A stretch of 64,000 nt of DNA from a virus. The stretch covers positions 27,555 to 91,554 of the IMG/VR virus record IMGVR_UViG_3300027782_004053; one strand, 5' to 3'. The notes under the pieces are model-generated. The model ran no database searches, had not been told where the DNA came from, and saw nothing but the letters and a program-made list of their open reading frames with translations. Positions 1 through 7,958 of this stretch are shown piece by piece. Positions within the stretch are counted from its first letter, which is position 1; every line of letters begins with the position of its first letter. The translations under genes and the position numbers were made by a program.

Positions 1-1286
1 TTGTCTGTGTAAATTATATTATATTTGTGCTTGTTTGTCAATACAGAACGGATATCATCAATAGATAAATCTTTCCTATTTAGATCAGTTATATACTTTT
101 TGTACTGAACCGTTTCGTATTCGTTAATTTTTGCTTTGCTAGAATTAGACTTTGTTGGTTTGAACAAATCAAATACATTAAACCATTCTCCAACACCATT
201 TAAGTCCATGGTCACTACACGTTCTAATGCGCCAGTATTGTACCAATCAAACGGGCTTTTGTATTGTTCATACAATTTAAGTATTGTACTACTAACATCT
301 TTTTTATCTACGCTAAAAAAATCTGTACCATTAAAGTTTTCTAGCCAAGACATTCCTTTAAGTGCAACTGTTGGCATATGTCCAATACATTCATAGAATG
401 CTAAGCCAAAACTTTCTCGTATTGCGGGATTATAAGCAACTCTAGCAGATGTTATAAAATCAACTTTTTCCTGTCCATATATCTCTGAGCGAATTTCAAA
501 TTTAGCATTAATTTCCTTTAACGCTGCTTCAAATTTTTTCGCACCAGTATCATTTGTAATAATTTTTGCAGGCAACTTTGTTTCTGCAATCATACGAACA
601 AATTCTTCAGGATTCTTCCTTGGCTCCCAGCGACCAATCCATAATACACCTTCTCTAGATTTAGTATGAGGAGACAGCAATTCTTTTTCCGTCATTTGTA
701 TAGGTGTATAGTATGCGTCTTTACCTGACAATTTAATCTCATCAACATTTCTACGTGTTTGTGTGCCAATATAAATGCCGTTTACGTCCATCAACTTAAT
801 AAAAAATTCATTGAACGAATCTGAGAATTTGCTTTTTTGAGGACTGTCTTCCATAAAAACCAAATTCTCGTGATGTGTATAATATATGACTTGGACTGAA
901 TCTTGAATAGATAAGGAATAGATTGCGGGAAATGATTCCACGGTGTTACAAATAACTACATCGTATAGATTGTCATTTAGAGCAGTCATAAAACATTCTC
1001 TAAAATTAATCATTTTTTCAAAGTTATATGAATCCTCAAACATAAAAGTTTTGGCGTGTTTACTATAACTAAGTGGTTCTTTAGGTGCAATAACATTAGC
1101 ACCTTTAGATTGAAGATATGCACTAAAGTCTTTATTGGATGCCGGTTTATCCAATATAATATCAATTTTTATTCCAATAACAGAACAAGTCTCTACAAAG
1201 GATTTTGCAAATTGTCCGATGCCACCATATGGAATTAAATGCTGATCGCTAATACAAAAAGCAATTCTCCTGTTGTAAATATTCAT
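1..1286 (-). CDS. Glycosyltransferase, GT-B fold (GT4-like), 3' end cut by window edge
   Basis: An uninterrupted minus-strand frame of 428 codons starts at ATG 1286 and runs off the left edge without a stop, so the C-terminus is missing. The N-terminus has the glycine-rich GGIGQFAKSF loop typical of GT4-type enzymes. About residue 220 there is an IGRWEPRKNP segment like the family's GR.x.KNP donor-domain start. Further on, ESFGLAFYE fits the EX7E nucleotide-sugar motif of retaining GT-B enzymes. It probably transfers a sugar from a nucleotide-sugar donor; whether the acceptor is DNA, a virion protein or host surface glycan cannot be seen. Its start lies 1 nt after the stop of the upstream exonuclease gene, so they are co-transcribed. 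Family confident, substrate unknown. Confidence 0.8.
   Translation of the reverse strand, partial: MNIYNRRIAFCISDQHLIPYGGIGQFAKSFVETCSVIGIKIDIILDKPASNKDFSAYLQSKGANVIAPKEPLSYSKHAKTFMFEDSYNFEKMINFRECFMTALNDNLYDVVICNTVESFPAIYSLSIQDSVQVIYYTHHENLVFMEDSPQKSKFSDSFNEFFIKLMDVNGIYIGTQTRRNVDEIKLSGKDAYYTPIQMTEKELLSPHTKSREGVLWIGRWEPRKNPEEFVRMIAETKLPAKIITNDTGAKKFEAALKEINAKFEIRSEIYGQEKVDFITSARVAYNPAIRESFGLAFYECIGHMPTVALKGMSWLENFNGTDFFSVDKKDVSSTILKLYEQYKSPFDWYNTGALERVVTMDLNGVGEWFNVFDLFKPTKSNSSKAKINEYETVQYKKYITDLNRKDLSIDDIRSVLTNKHKYNIIYTD
13..41 (-). promoter_or_regulatory. Sigma70-type promoter, reading off the left edge
   Basis: On the minus strand TTGACA (41-36) and TATAAT (18-13) are separated by exactly 17 bp. 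It lies inside the 3' part of the glycosyltransferase gene, so it would serve the next gene beyond the window. Exact consensus but no extended -10. Confidence 0.55.
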
Positions 1287-1287
1287 A

Positions 1288-1797
1288 TCAATTACCCAAG
1301 ATTTTAATTAAGTGTTTTGTTTGATGCATTGCGTCATCCAATGCATTGTGATATGTTCCTTGCCGTTCATCAGCAGGAATCCATTTGAATAATGCCTTTA
1401 CAGTTCTGTAGCAACGATCGTCCCATGGATGCCATGGTGGTTTTCTACCTGTATTGAAATAAGCATTTCCAAGAATAGTATTATCAAATACTGCACCATT
1501 GCCCCACAAAGGAAGACTTTTTGTACCAAACCAAATTTCAAATTTGTCTAGTGCTTCTTGTAGTGAGATGTTGTTTTTTGTTAACTCTCGGAATGCTTCT
1601 TTGTTTTGCTTTGACCACCATTCAACAGTATCCTTGGCAATATGCAGGCCTGCTTCTTTACATGACTTTATATCAACAGTACAGTAAAACGTATCCAGTA
1701 TTTTATCCCCTTCAAATTTTACTGCACCAATGGAACAAATTGCCGCATTTGATCTTGTTGACATTGTCTCCAAGTCAACCATTACGTTTATAGTCAT
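1288..1797 (-). CDS. DEDDh 3'-5' exonuclease (DexA / Rv2179c-like)
   Basis: 169 aa single-domain RNase H-fold exonuclease. The visible catalytic set is D8 and E10 in MVDLETMS, D105 in FDNTILGNAY, then H150 and D155 in YHNALDDAMHQ, which is the DEDDh arrangement. T4 DexA and the Rv2179c-like exoribonuclease group share this short architecture. The probable role is 3'-5' trimming of DNA or RNA ends during infection; polarity and substrate are inferred from the family. The ATG overlaps the stop of the GTP cyclohydrolase gene (ATGA), indicating translational coupling. Confidence 0.8.
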   Translation of the reverse strand: MTINVMVDLETMSTRSNAAICSIGAVKFEGDKILDTFYCTVDIKSCKEAGLHIAKDTVEWWSKQNKEAFRELTKNNISLQEALDKFEIWFGTKSLPLWGNGAVFDNTILGNAYFNTGRKPPWHPWDDRCYRTVKALFKWIPADERQGTYHNALDDAMHQTKHLIKILGN

Positions 1798-2468
1798 TTT
1801 GAACGAGCGATGCTTAAGAATTCATTTCGTAATGCGGGATCTGTTTTAAATCCGCCGCCTAATTTACTTGTAACGGTTGAGCTACCTGCATCTTCTACGC
1901 CTCGGCTTTTAACACAGTAATGCTGAGCATCAATCATAACTGCAACATTGTCTGTTTCCAAAATAAACTGCAAGGCATGATAGATTTGTTCTGTTAAGCG
2001 TTCTTGAATCTGAGGACGCTTGCTAAAATATTCTACAATACGATTAATTTTACTTAATCCAAGAACTTTATCCTTTGGGACATAAGCAACAGTTGCCAAT
2101 CCATCAATAACTACAAAATGATGTTCACAATTGCTTTGGACATTGACGTTACGTTCAACAACCATTTCATTATATTTCATCTTGTTATCAACTGTTGTGC
2201 ATTTTGGAAATGCCTCATAATCAAGCCCCCAAAAGATTTCGTTGACGTACATCTTAGCAACACGCTTTGGTGTATCAATTAAACTGTCATCATCTAGATC
2301 AAGACCTAACACTCGCATAATTTGCGAAAAGTGAGTCTCAATGACTTCAATTTTAGTTTTACGATCAATATCTAATGGAACAGTAGGAGTCTCGACTCCC
2401 ATTGCAACTAAATGCTGATGAACTTTTTGTCCCAATTCTGGGTCTGTTTTTGTCTTGTTATATGACAT
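1794..2468 (-). CDS. folE: GTP cyclohydrolase I (FolE)
   Basis: 224 aa protein matching FolE along its length. The zinc ligands are visible as C114 and H117 in NCEHHF and C185 in HYCVKSRG, and the GGGFKT region follows. FolE converts GTP to dihydroneopterin triphosphate, the first step of both folate and 7-deazaguanine (preQ0) synthesis. With QueE next door the second pathway is more likely. QueD and QueC are not in this window, so the pathway is incomplete here; host enzymes or genes beyond the edge would have to supply them. It lies 65 nt downstream of queE and overlaps the exonuclease gene by 4 nt. Confidence 0.92.
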   Translation of the reverse strand: MSYNKTKTDPELGQKVHQHLVAMGVETPTVPLDIDRKTKIEVIETHFSQIMRVLGLDLDDDSLIDTPKRVAKMYVNEIFWGLDYEAFPKCTTVDNKMKYNEMVVERNVNVQSNCEHHFVVIDGLATVAYVPKDKVLGLSKINRIVEYFSKRPQIQERLTEQIYHALQFILETDNVAVMIDAQHYCVKSRGVEDAGSSTVTSKLGGGFKTDPALRNEFLSIARSK

Positions 2469-2533
2469 TTTGAATCCTTCCTTACACGGATATGATAGTT
2501 GAAAATTTTGTTACCTTTGTGTAACAGTATTAT

Positions 2534-3391
2534 TTATGTTCCCCACTCATTCTTAAAAAGTGGTACTTGTAAACGATCGCTATATCGAAGACCATTCTTC
2601 ATTGCCATTTCTGCAACCTTTCGATTGTTCATAGCATAAACGCTTTCGACGCCGCCTACCGGCATCAAATAAACAGGACCTTTAAACCCTGCAGATTTAT
2701 ATAGTTCAATTGCTTCCATTGCTTCTTCAGCATCTTCTTCAGTTGCAACTACAAACTTAAGATAAGTGTATCCAACGTCTTGATATGCTGATACAATGTC
2801 GGGGCAAATTGCTTCTTCCCATTTTTCGCCGCTGACACTTAATTTTGGACTAACAGAAAATGTTAGTGCATTATATCCTCTGTCTTTACGACCAAGAGAC
2901 CAATTAAGAAGAAATTGTCTGAATTCAGATGACAATGCCTGTGTGCCATTTGTTTCAAACGTAATCTCTTTTAAAGATTTCATTTTTTCATTATCTAGAA
3001 GATCTGGATACGATCGTTGCCAACCAAGTAATGGTTCGCCGCCCGTTATTACAAGATGTTCGTCTTCCCATTTCTTGTACGGAAGTATATCCATAATTGT
3101 ATCGGCAATGTTATCAGTATCAAGTACAGGGCTAAGATGCTTAAAACGAGGATCCCAGCTAGCGTAAGAATCGCACCCTGTACTAACAAGAGGTAAATCT
3201 TTATAGGAAAGAAACTTACGTACGTCAGCCGCGATATAATCAACTTCATTGCTAAATTCCCCTTTTGGCATTCCAAATCCACTACAAGTGAAGTTACAAC
3301 CAAATGTACGAAGAAAAACACTAGGTACGCCCATGTAGCGGCCTTCACCTTGTATACTATAAAACAATTCTGCAACTTTAAGCTTTGCCAT
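2534..3391 (-). CDS. queE: 7-carboxy-7-deazaguanine synthase-like radical SAM protein (QueE)
   Basis: 285 aa. QGEGRYMGVPSVFLRTFGCN at the N-terminus and ITGGEPLLGWQ in the middle are the QueE substrate/SAM motifs. The start at 3391 is chosen over an upstream TTG because a GGAG lies 6 nt before this ATG. The cluster-binding loop is unusual. Instead of CX3CX2C the cysteines are C32, C36 and C73 (CX3CX36C), the last in GCDSYASW. The inserted segment separates the second and third presumed Fe-S ligands. QueE makes the deazaguanine ring from carboxytetrahydropterin. A dedicated promoter lies at 3420-3449. Function is likely; which cysteines bind the cluster is inferred. Confidence 0.85.
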   Translation of the reverse strand: MAKLKVAELFYSIQGEGRYMGVPSVFLRTFGCNFTCSGFGMPKGEFSNEVDYIAADVRKFLSYKDLPLVSTGCDSYASWDPRFKHLSPVLDTDNIADTIMDILPYKKWEDEHLVITGGEPLLGWQRSYPDLLDNEKMKSLKEITFETNGTQALSSEFRQFLLNWSLGRKDRGYNALTFSVSPKLSVSGEKWEEAICPDIVSAYQDVGYTYLKFVVATEEDAEEAMEAIELYKSAGFKGPVYLMPVGGVESVYAMNNRKVAEMAMKNGLRYSDRLQVPLFKNEWGT

Positions 3392-3419
3392 CAAGACTCC
3401 AATAATTTAATTAACACTT

Positions 3420-3449
3420 ATTATATAGTAAATTAGTCATCCATGTCAA
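3420..3449 (-). promoter_or_regulatory. Sigma70-type promoter for queE-folE
   Basis: Minus strand TTGACA at 3449-3444 and TATAAT at 3425-3420, with an 18 bp spacer. It overlaps the 3' end of gp55 and sits 29 nt before the queE start, so the deazaguanine genes can be expressed independently of gp55. Confidence 0.6.
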
Positions 3450-4047
3450 GAGGATTGTCTGAATCTATTTCAACTTTTTTAACCTTTTTAGGGATATTTA
3501 TGTTGCGTTTTTCAATATCAATATTGTCCATTTGCCGTTTTAAGTAATCCAAAAATTGGTGACTAAATTCACCGTTATCATGATCTTGCAAGATCAAGGA
3601 ATCAATATCCATATTCTCAATCATCTTATACTTAGTGGCCTGTTGTTTCTTTTCCTTTTGAATTCTGCGAATAAAGGCAAAGTAAATAATCTGAGTATAA
3701 TATGCAAATGGATTTGAAGATTTACTTGGGTCAAATTTTTGTACTGCAGTTAAACAATTTTCAATCCCGTCCGAAATCATATCATCTTTAAAAGTATAAT
3801 TAATAAAATTAGATTTGTATGAAAGGTGTGTAGCAATCTTTATAAAACATTCGCCAATATATCTAGTAACAACAGGGGTTTCTTCGCCTCGTTCTTTAGC
3901 AGCATCAACTTGTTCTTTATATGCTATTAAGGCTTCTAAAAACTCTTTATTATTTACATAATGTGCAGTAACCGAAGGTTTCTTTTCCTTAATGGAAAGT
4001 TTTCCTTCGTCTGATTCTATTATTTCCATAGTCGTGTCTTTCATCAT
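3433..4047 (-). CDS. gp55: Late-transcription sigma factor (T4 gp55-like)
   Basis: 204 aa. Residues 88-133 (DDMISDGIENCLTAVQKFDP followed by an FAYYTQIIYFAFIRRIQKEKK-type helix) resemble sigma region 2 and match the T4 gp55 family. gp55 replaces sigma70 on host RNA polymerase and recognises TATAAATA late promoters, several of which occur in this window. The C-terminus ends in the hydrophobic/acidic NPLDMDD, where T4 gp55 carries its sliding-clamp-binding tail. The gene starts inside the preceding Sm-like gene (59 nt overlap). A shorter start at 4029 (MEIIESDE) cannot be excluded. Confidence 0.9.
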   Translation of the reverse strand: MMKDTTMEIIESDEGKLSIKEKKPSVTAHYVNNKEFLEALIAYKEQVDAAKERGEETPVVTRYIGECFIKIATHLSYKSNFINYTFKDDMISDGIENCLTAVQKFDPSKSSNPFAYYTQIIYFAFIRRIQKEKKQQATKYKMIENMDIDSLILQDHDNGEFSHQFLDYLKRQMDNIDIEKRNINIPKKVKKVEIDSDNPLDMDD

Positions 4048-4405
4048 TTTCTTCTTCTAAAATTGAGTCTCTTATTTCATCTGTTACATCAATTGCGTTT
4101 TCTTCTGCTTCTTTACGGGCATCAAGATATTTAATATAATTTTCTGTAAGTTCTTCGTTGGCTTTTGCGTATGATATAATATTTCGAACAGGAACCTCAT
4201 AAAATTCTTCTTTGGTTAATGCAAACCAAGGAGCAAGTGTATACGATTCAATTACAGCTCTTCCAACATTTGATCTAATTTGATTTAATACCAAAGGATC
4301 TTTTATAAAAAGACTAAAGGTATTTTTTAAATCTATTACTTCATCCGTTTTACATACTATATCTTCACCACTATTTAACTTCAATATTTTATAACTTAGG
4401 ATCAT
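3989..4405 (-). CDS. Sm-like fold small phage protein
   Basis: 138 aa conserved small protein with an N-terminal beta-rich segment (YKILKLNSGEDIVCKTDEV, then LFIKDPLVLNQI) resembling the LSm-like proteins that occur next to uvsW/gp55 in marine T4-like phages. Residues after about 95 form a charged tail. Its start overlaps the uvsW stop by 4 nt (ATGA) and its 3' end overlaps gp55 by 59 nt, giving a coupled uvsY-uvsW-Sm-gp55 string. RNA binding is plausible from the fold but unproven. Confidence 0.6.
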   Translation of the reverse strand: MILSYKILKLNSGEDIVCKTDEVIDLKNTFSLFIKDPLVLNQIRSNVGRAVIESYTLAPWFALTKEEFYEVPVRNIISYAKANEELTENYIKYLDARKEAEENAIDVTDEIRDSILEEENDERHDYGNNRIRRRKTFH

Positions 4406-5886
4406 TGTAATTGAACTTTTATAAGTTTGTAGTCAAAATGTTCATCATTGTAAATTTTTATCCGTTCAATCATATGAAGTAACGTAAAGTTCTTTTTAGA
4501 TTTCCAGGTTAAATCATCGCCTATATCATATAGATTGCAACTGTCTTTGTCTTTGGTTGTTCTCAAACCACGTCCAATAGATTGCAAATTCCTTATCCGA
4601 GATTTGGAAGGAGATGCAAAAATAATATTGTGCAAATTCTTAATGTTAATCCCGGTAGAGAATGTTCCATATGAAGCCACTATTATAGCATTGTTTTCAA
4701 GTTCTGTCAATGCTCGAATTTTTTCTCTTTGTTCCGTATCTGTGCCACCATAAACAAAAAATACTTTTCTATTTTCTGCTTTGGCATTAATCATCTGATA
4801 TAAATTTTTACCATGCTTTTCAACATATTGAAATAGTACAAGACTGTTACCTTCTTGTTTAAGAGTTAAATTTCTAATAAATTTATTTCTTGGTTCGTAA
4901 TGAACTAGGAAATCCATTTCTTCCTGATACGTCCTGCCCTTCATGGCTTTTTTAATTTCATCGGGATAGTCCAATATCAAATTATAGATTTTTAAATCGG
5001 CAAGGGTTTTACTTGTAATGAGTTTCTTAGTTGTAGTAACTTTATAAACGGGACCAAAGATTCCTTCAAGAACTAATTTATGTGTTTGAGTTCCATCCAA
5101 TGTCCCAGTAGTTCCTACTCTATAAGGAGCATCCGGACATTTATTTAAAATTCCAGTTAAAGACTTTGCTTTAAATAGATGGGCCTCATCACCATAAACA
5201 GCTTGGAAGGTTTCAAAGAATTGTTTAGGTAATTTATAGATAGATTGCCATGTACTAATTACAACATTACAATCGGTAGATTTTTCATGACCGCCATAAA
5301 TGCGATGGCAATGCGATGCCGCATCCCATCCATTTAAACAAGAATAGTCTCGGAAGTCAGAAAACATCTGTTCTACCAAAGATGTTGTAGGTACGATAAT
5401 TAGTTGGCGTCTGTTAAATTCATAGTGCCAACGAATTATACAATAGATTATTAAAGATTTTCCAGATCCGGTAGGAGAAAGTAATAACCTTCTACCGTCG
5501 CTAATTGCTTTATGTACTGCCTCTATTTGATATTCCCTAATTGGAATAGGTTCGCCCTTTGAACCAATGTTTAACTTCTCACAAAATTCTTTTACAGATT
5601 CAAACGTGCATTCATCTGATGTTTTTTCATACTCAGATAAGTCTACAGTGTATTCTCTTTCTTTTGCAAAATGTTCAACATAGTCCTTTAAACCAACATA
5701 AAGCTCTTTAGTAAACATTGAAAAAAGCCTGACACGGCCATCCCACATCTTTGATCTATACAAAGGGTGAAATTTTGCACCAGGTACTTCGAAGGAAAAA
5801 TGATTATTTAATTCTTGAGCAATTGAAGGCTCCGAATCAATATTCAAATATATTTCGTTCTTTTTTCTTATTTTTATATCGGCCAT
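4402..5886 (-). CDS. uvsW: UvsW DNA/RNA helicase
   Basis: 494 aa SF2 helicase, close to T4 UvsW length (503). Walker A SPTGSGKS at residues 137-144, DEAH box at 233-236, and the late motif QSIGRGLRTTK. The N-terminal region (residues 1-110, with HPLYRSKMWDGRVRLFS) is the UvsW-specific DNA-binding domain. UvsW unwinds R-loops and drives branch migration, switching T4 from origin- to recombination-dependent replication. Start and stop overlap the flanking uvsY and Sm-like genes. Confidence 0.95.
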   Translation of the reverse strand: MADIKIRKKNEIYLNIDSEPSIAQELNNHFSFEVPGAKFHPLYRSKMWDGRVRLFSMFTKELYVGLKDYVEHFAKEREYTVDLSEYEKTSDECTFESVKEFCEKLNIGSKGEPIPIREYQIEAVHKAISDGRRLLLSPTGSGKSLIIYCIIRWHYEFNRRQLIIVPTTSLVEQMFSDFRDYSCLNGWDAASHCHRIYGGHEKSTDCNVVISTWQSIYKLPKQFFETFQAVYGDEAHLFKAKSLTGILNKCPDAPYRVGTTGTLDGTQTHKLVLEGIFGPVYKVTTTKKLITSKTLADLKIYNLILDYPDEIKKAMKGRTYQEEMDFLVHYEPRNKFIRNLTLKQEGNSLVLFQYVEKHGKNLYQMINAKAENRKVFFVYGGTDTEQREKIRALTELENNAIIVASYGTFSTGINIKNLHNIIFASPSKSRIRNLQSIGRGLRTTKDKDSCNLYDIGDDLTWKSKKNFTLLHMIERIKIYNDEHFDYKLIKVQLQ

Positions 5887-6326
5887 TACATCATACCGTT
5901 AGTGAATTTTGTCCATTCTAAACAGTTCTTAATATCCCATGTTCTACTATTCAATGATCGAATAATTTGTTCCAATTGGTACTGAACAATTTTAAAATAC
6001 TCAACCTTATCTTCTAATAAAATAAGATCGTTATCTACCTGTAGGAACTCATCCATTTCATTTTTTAATGGTTTGTTTCCCTGCCATTGTTCCCATTCTT
6101 CTGCAGCTAATTCGGCTTGTGTCATTTCTCCTCTGTAATACTTATATTTCTTACGTCGGAGGTTTAAATAGTCAGACTCGGCTTTTCGTAAATTAAGACG
6201 AGTAGATGATAAAAAATTCAAATACTTTGAATGCAATATAGGAGTGCGAGCAGACTCTTGCCCTAGATTAGTTTCATTAATCTTGCAATCGTCTGCCCAC
6301 GATGACTGTAGGTCAGACAATTTCAT
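5886..6326 (-). CDS. uvsY: UvsY recombination mediator
   Basis: 146 aa, highly helical and charged, matching T4 UvsY in size (137 aa) and position beside uvsW. UvsY loads the UvsX recombinase on gp32-coated ssDNA. The central DYLNLRRKKYKYYRGEMTQ segment is typical of the family. Its stop shares a base with the uvsW start. Confidence 0.88.
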   Translation of the reverse strand: MKLSDLQSSWADDCKINETNLGQESARTPILHSKYLNFLSSTRLNLRKAESDYLNLRRKKYKYYRGEMTQAELAAEEWEQWQGNKPLKNEMDEFLQVDNDLILLEDKVEYFKIVQYQLEQIIRSLNSRTWDIKNCLEWTKFTNGMM

Positions 6327-6329
6327 GGA

Positions 6330-7214
6330 TTAACCAATTTTGATAATTTGATTAGGATTACCTTGGAAGTTGAAAGAACCAAAGTGGTTTAGCGAGATTG
6401 ACGGATCAAGCCAAATATCGCCACCGATGTCTTGCCAACGACGACTGAAGGTATAATCTTCAGACAAGTAACGACGATCTTTAGGATCAATCATTGTGTC
6501 GAAAAATGCATAGAAAAAGTCTTGCAAATCTGGAGGAGTATTCAAATCGTTGTTATATTTGAGTTCCGGATATGCTGCAATCATCTTGTCAATTGCTTCG
6601 CGCTTAATCATCATAAATCCTGTAGCGCCGTCATGCAATTTGATAACGCCACTTTCAATAGCAATTTGCTTCATATCTGCATTAACAAATTTAAAGTTAA
6701 TAGCATAATCACTTCCTGAAGCTGCGATCATTCTATCGTCCATAGGGGCCTGTCCATTAGACAAAACCGCATCACGGATACGTTGCCAGTTAACACCCTT
6801 CTTAGGATATGCACCAACGCATACTTCTTTATTGTGTGCAATAAGTTTCAAGACATCTTCAACTTGAAATTCAATGTCAGCATCAATAAACAATAGACGA
6901 GTATAGTTGCTTTGCAAAAAATATGCAACTAAAACATTTCGAGCACGAGTAACAAGAGACTCATTTGCAATTGTTCCAAATGCAACTGGAATTTGATGTT
7001 GGTTGAAAAATGTCAATGTGCGAACCATTGAACGGAAATACGCTTCTGTTAGCATACCACCATAACAAGGGGTTGCAATAAAAAGTCGTTCTTTGCGAAG
7101 ATCTTCAATGTTTATTTGAAGTTGACTTTGTTGGTTTTCTGCTGGTGCGGCAGGTTTATTAAATTTTGGCACCGGTACTTTCGGAATGTTTTTCAAAGGG
7201 TTGTTTTTAGCCAT
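6330..7214 (-). CDS. Glycosyltransferase-like protein, GT-A fold
   Basis: 294 aa. After a proline-rich leader (residues 1-40) comes FIATPCYGGMLTEAYFRSM, then a segment ending LLFIDADIEFQ. The DAD triad is the metal-binding DXD motif of GT-A enzymes. DGATGFMMIKREAID and the late SEDYTFSRRWQDIGG match the acceptor side of these phage GTs. It lies between uvsY and a tail structural gene, a position seen in marine T4-like phages. It may glycosylate a virion protein; acceptor and sugar are unknown. Confidence 0.72.
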   Translation of the reverse strand: MAKNNPLKNIPKVPVPKFNKPAAPAENQQSQLQINIEDLRKERLFIATPCYGGMLTEAYFRSMVRTLTFFNQHQIPVAFGTIANESLVTRARNVLVAYFLQSNYTRLLFIDADIEFQVEDVLKLIAHNKEVCVGAYPKKGVNWQRIRDAVLSNGQAPMDDRMIAASGSDYAINFKFVNADMKQIAIESGVIKLHDGATGFMMIKREAIDKMIAAYPELKYNNDLNTPPDLQDFFYAFFDTMIDPKDRRYLSEDYTFSRRWQDIGGDIWLDPSISLNHFGSFNFQGNPNQIIKIG

Positions 7215-7233
7215 ACTATCTCCATATTATTAA

Positions 7234-7818
7234 TTAAAGTTTCTCCACCTCAAACAAGGTATATTTAAATGAGGCAATTGCGGTAAAATATTCAACGCTT
7301 GCAGATGCAATATCAAAGTCTAAAGCTTCCAAGGACACAGGGAATATGTCTTTAAACATTATATTTACTTTAGGCGTATTTGTCGAGTCTAAAATGCACA
7401 AAGTTGCATCCGAGTATGCCAAAACTTCAGTAATTCCTTTAGAAGTTACTTTAAATGGAAATGCACTTGGTTTATTCGCAGTAAATGCGCCGAATTGGGT
7501 ATAATCTTTTGGAAACCCCAATGCAACTAACCATTTATATATTTCCATATAGTTTGACATATCTTCTGCGATTAAAAATCTAATACTAAGATCTCCAAAT
7601 TGCAGCTTGTCTCCAATGCGAGGAATATCGGTAAAGGGCGAGGGTTGAGATGCAAACCCTAAAGCCAATTGAGGTAAATTTGCAGATTGACAAGTAAACG
7701 ATACATTTGGTATATCCTTTACAGAAAATCTGAAAGCGTTTGGCCTTAGATAGTCGTGAGTTGTTGGCAAATTATTTGCATAATTTTGCTGAAGCACACT
7801 TATATTTGAAGTAAACAT
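7234..7818 (-). CDS. Tail-tube-fold structural protein (gp19/gp54 superfamily)
   Basis: 194 aa. FRFSVKDIPNVSFTCQSANLP, followed by DIPRIGDKLQFGDLSIRFLIAEDM and YMEIYKWLVALG, is the pattern of tail-tube-type proteins, although the main tube protein is encoded at 14287-14847. It has its own late promoter (7845-7852) just after the gp23 terminator. It may be a tube-terminator or tube-initiator paralogue; the exact role cannot be fixed from sequence. Confidence 0.6.
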   Translation of the reverse strand: MFTSNISVLQQNYANNLPTTHDYLRPNAFRFSVKDIPNVSFTCQSANLPQLALGFASQPSPFTDIPRIGDKLQFGDLSIRFLIAEDMSNYMEIYKWLVALGFPKDYTQFGAFTANKPSAFPFKVTSKGITEVLAYSDATLCILDSTNTPKVNIMFKDIFPVSLEALDFDIASASVEYFTAIASFKYTLFEVEKL

Positions 7819-7844
7819 TTTAAAACACCTTCTACTGATACTTA

Positions 7845-7852
7845 TATTTATA
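7845..7852 (-). promoter_or_regulatory. T4-type late promoter TATAAATA
   Basis: Minus-strand TATAAATA 27 bp upstream of the tail-tube-like gene at 7818 and just downstream of the gp23 terminator hairpin. It fits the gp55-dependent late consensus. Confidence 0.6.
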
Positions 7853-7858
7853 AGGCAG

Positions 7859-7884
7859 AAAAGGGGGGAAAAATCCCCCCTTTT
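7859..7884. terminator. Bidirectional terminator after gp23
   Basis: AAAAGGGGGG and CCCCCCTTTT form a 10 bp perfect stem with a 6 nt loop and a T run on either strand. It follows the major capsid gene on the minus strand. Two further hairpins lie closer to the gene, at 7914-7931 (GCCGG/CCGGC) and 7938-7958. Confidence 0.8.
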
Positions 7885-7937
7885 AAAGAACAGCCTGTAG
7901 ACTGTAGATATACGCCGGTCTTAATGCCGGCTTTATC

Positions 7938-7958
7938 AATGTAATTTTTGATTACATT
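7938..7958 (-). promoter_or_regulatory. Hairpin spanning the gp23 stop codon
   Basis: AATGTAAT and ATTACATT pair around a 5 nt loop; the gp23 stop codon (7954-7952) lies in the stem. It may protect the 3' end of the capsid mRNA or assist termination together with the hairpins downstream. Confidence 0.5.

Noticed and set aside
136-396. 86-codon plus-strand frame at the left edge
   Set aside because: It lies antisense in the glycosyltransferase gene, whose long uninterrupted frame and GT motifs are convincing.
1794-3391. Complete preQ0/queuosine pathway
   Set aside because: Only FolE and QueE are present; no QueD, QueC, QueF or DpdA-like protein was recognised in the window.
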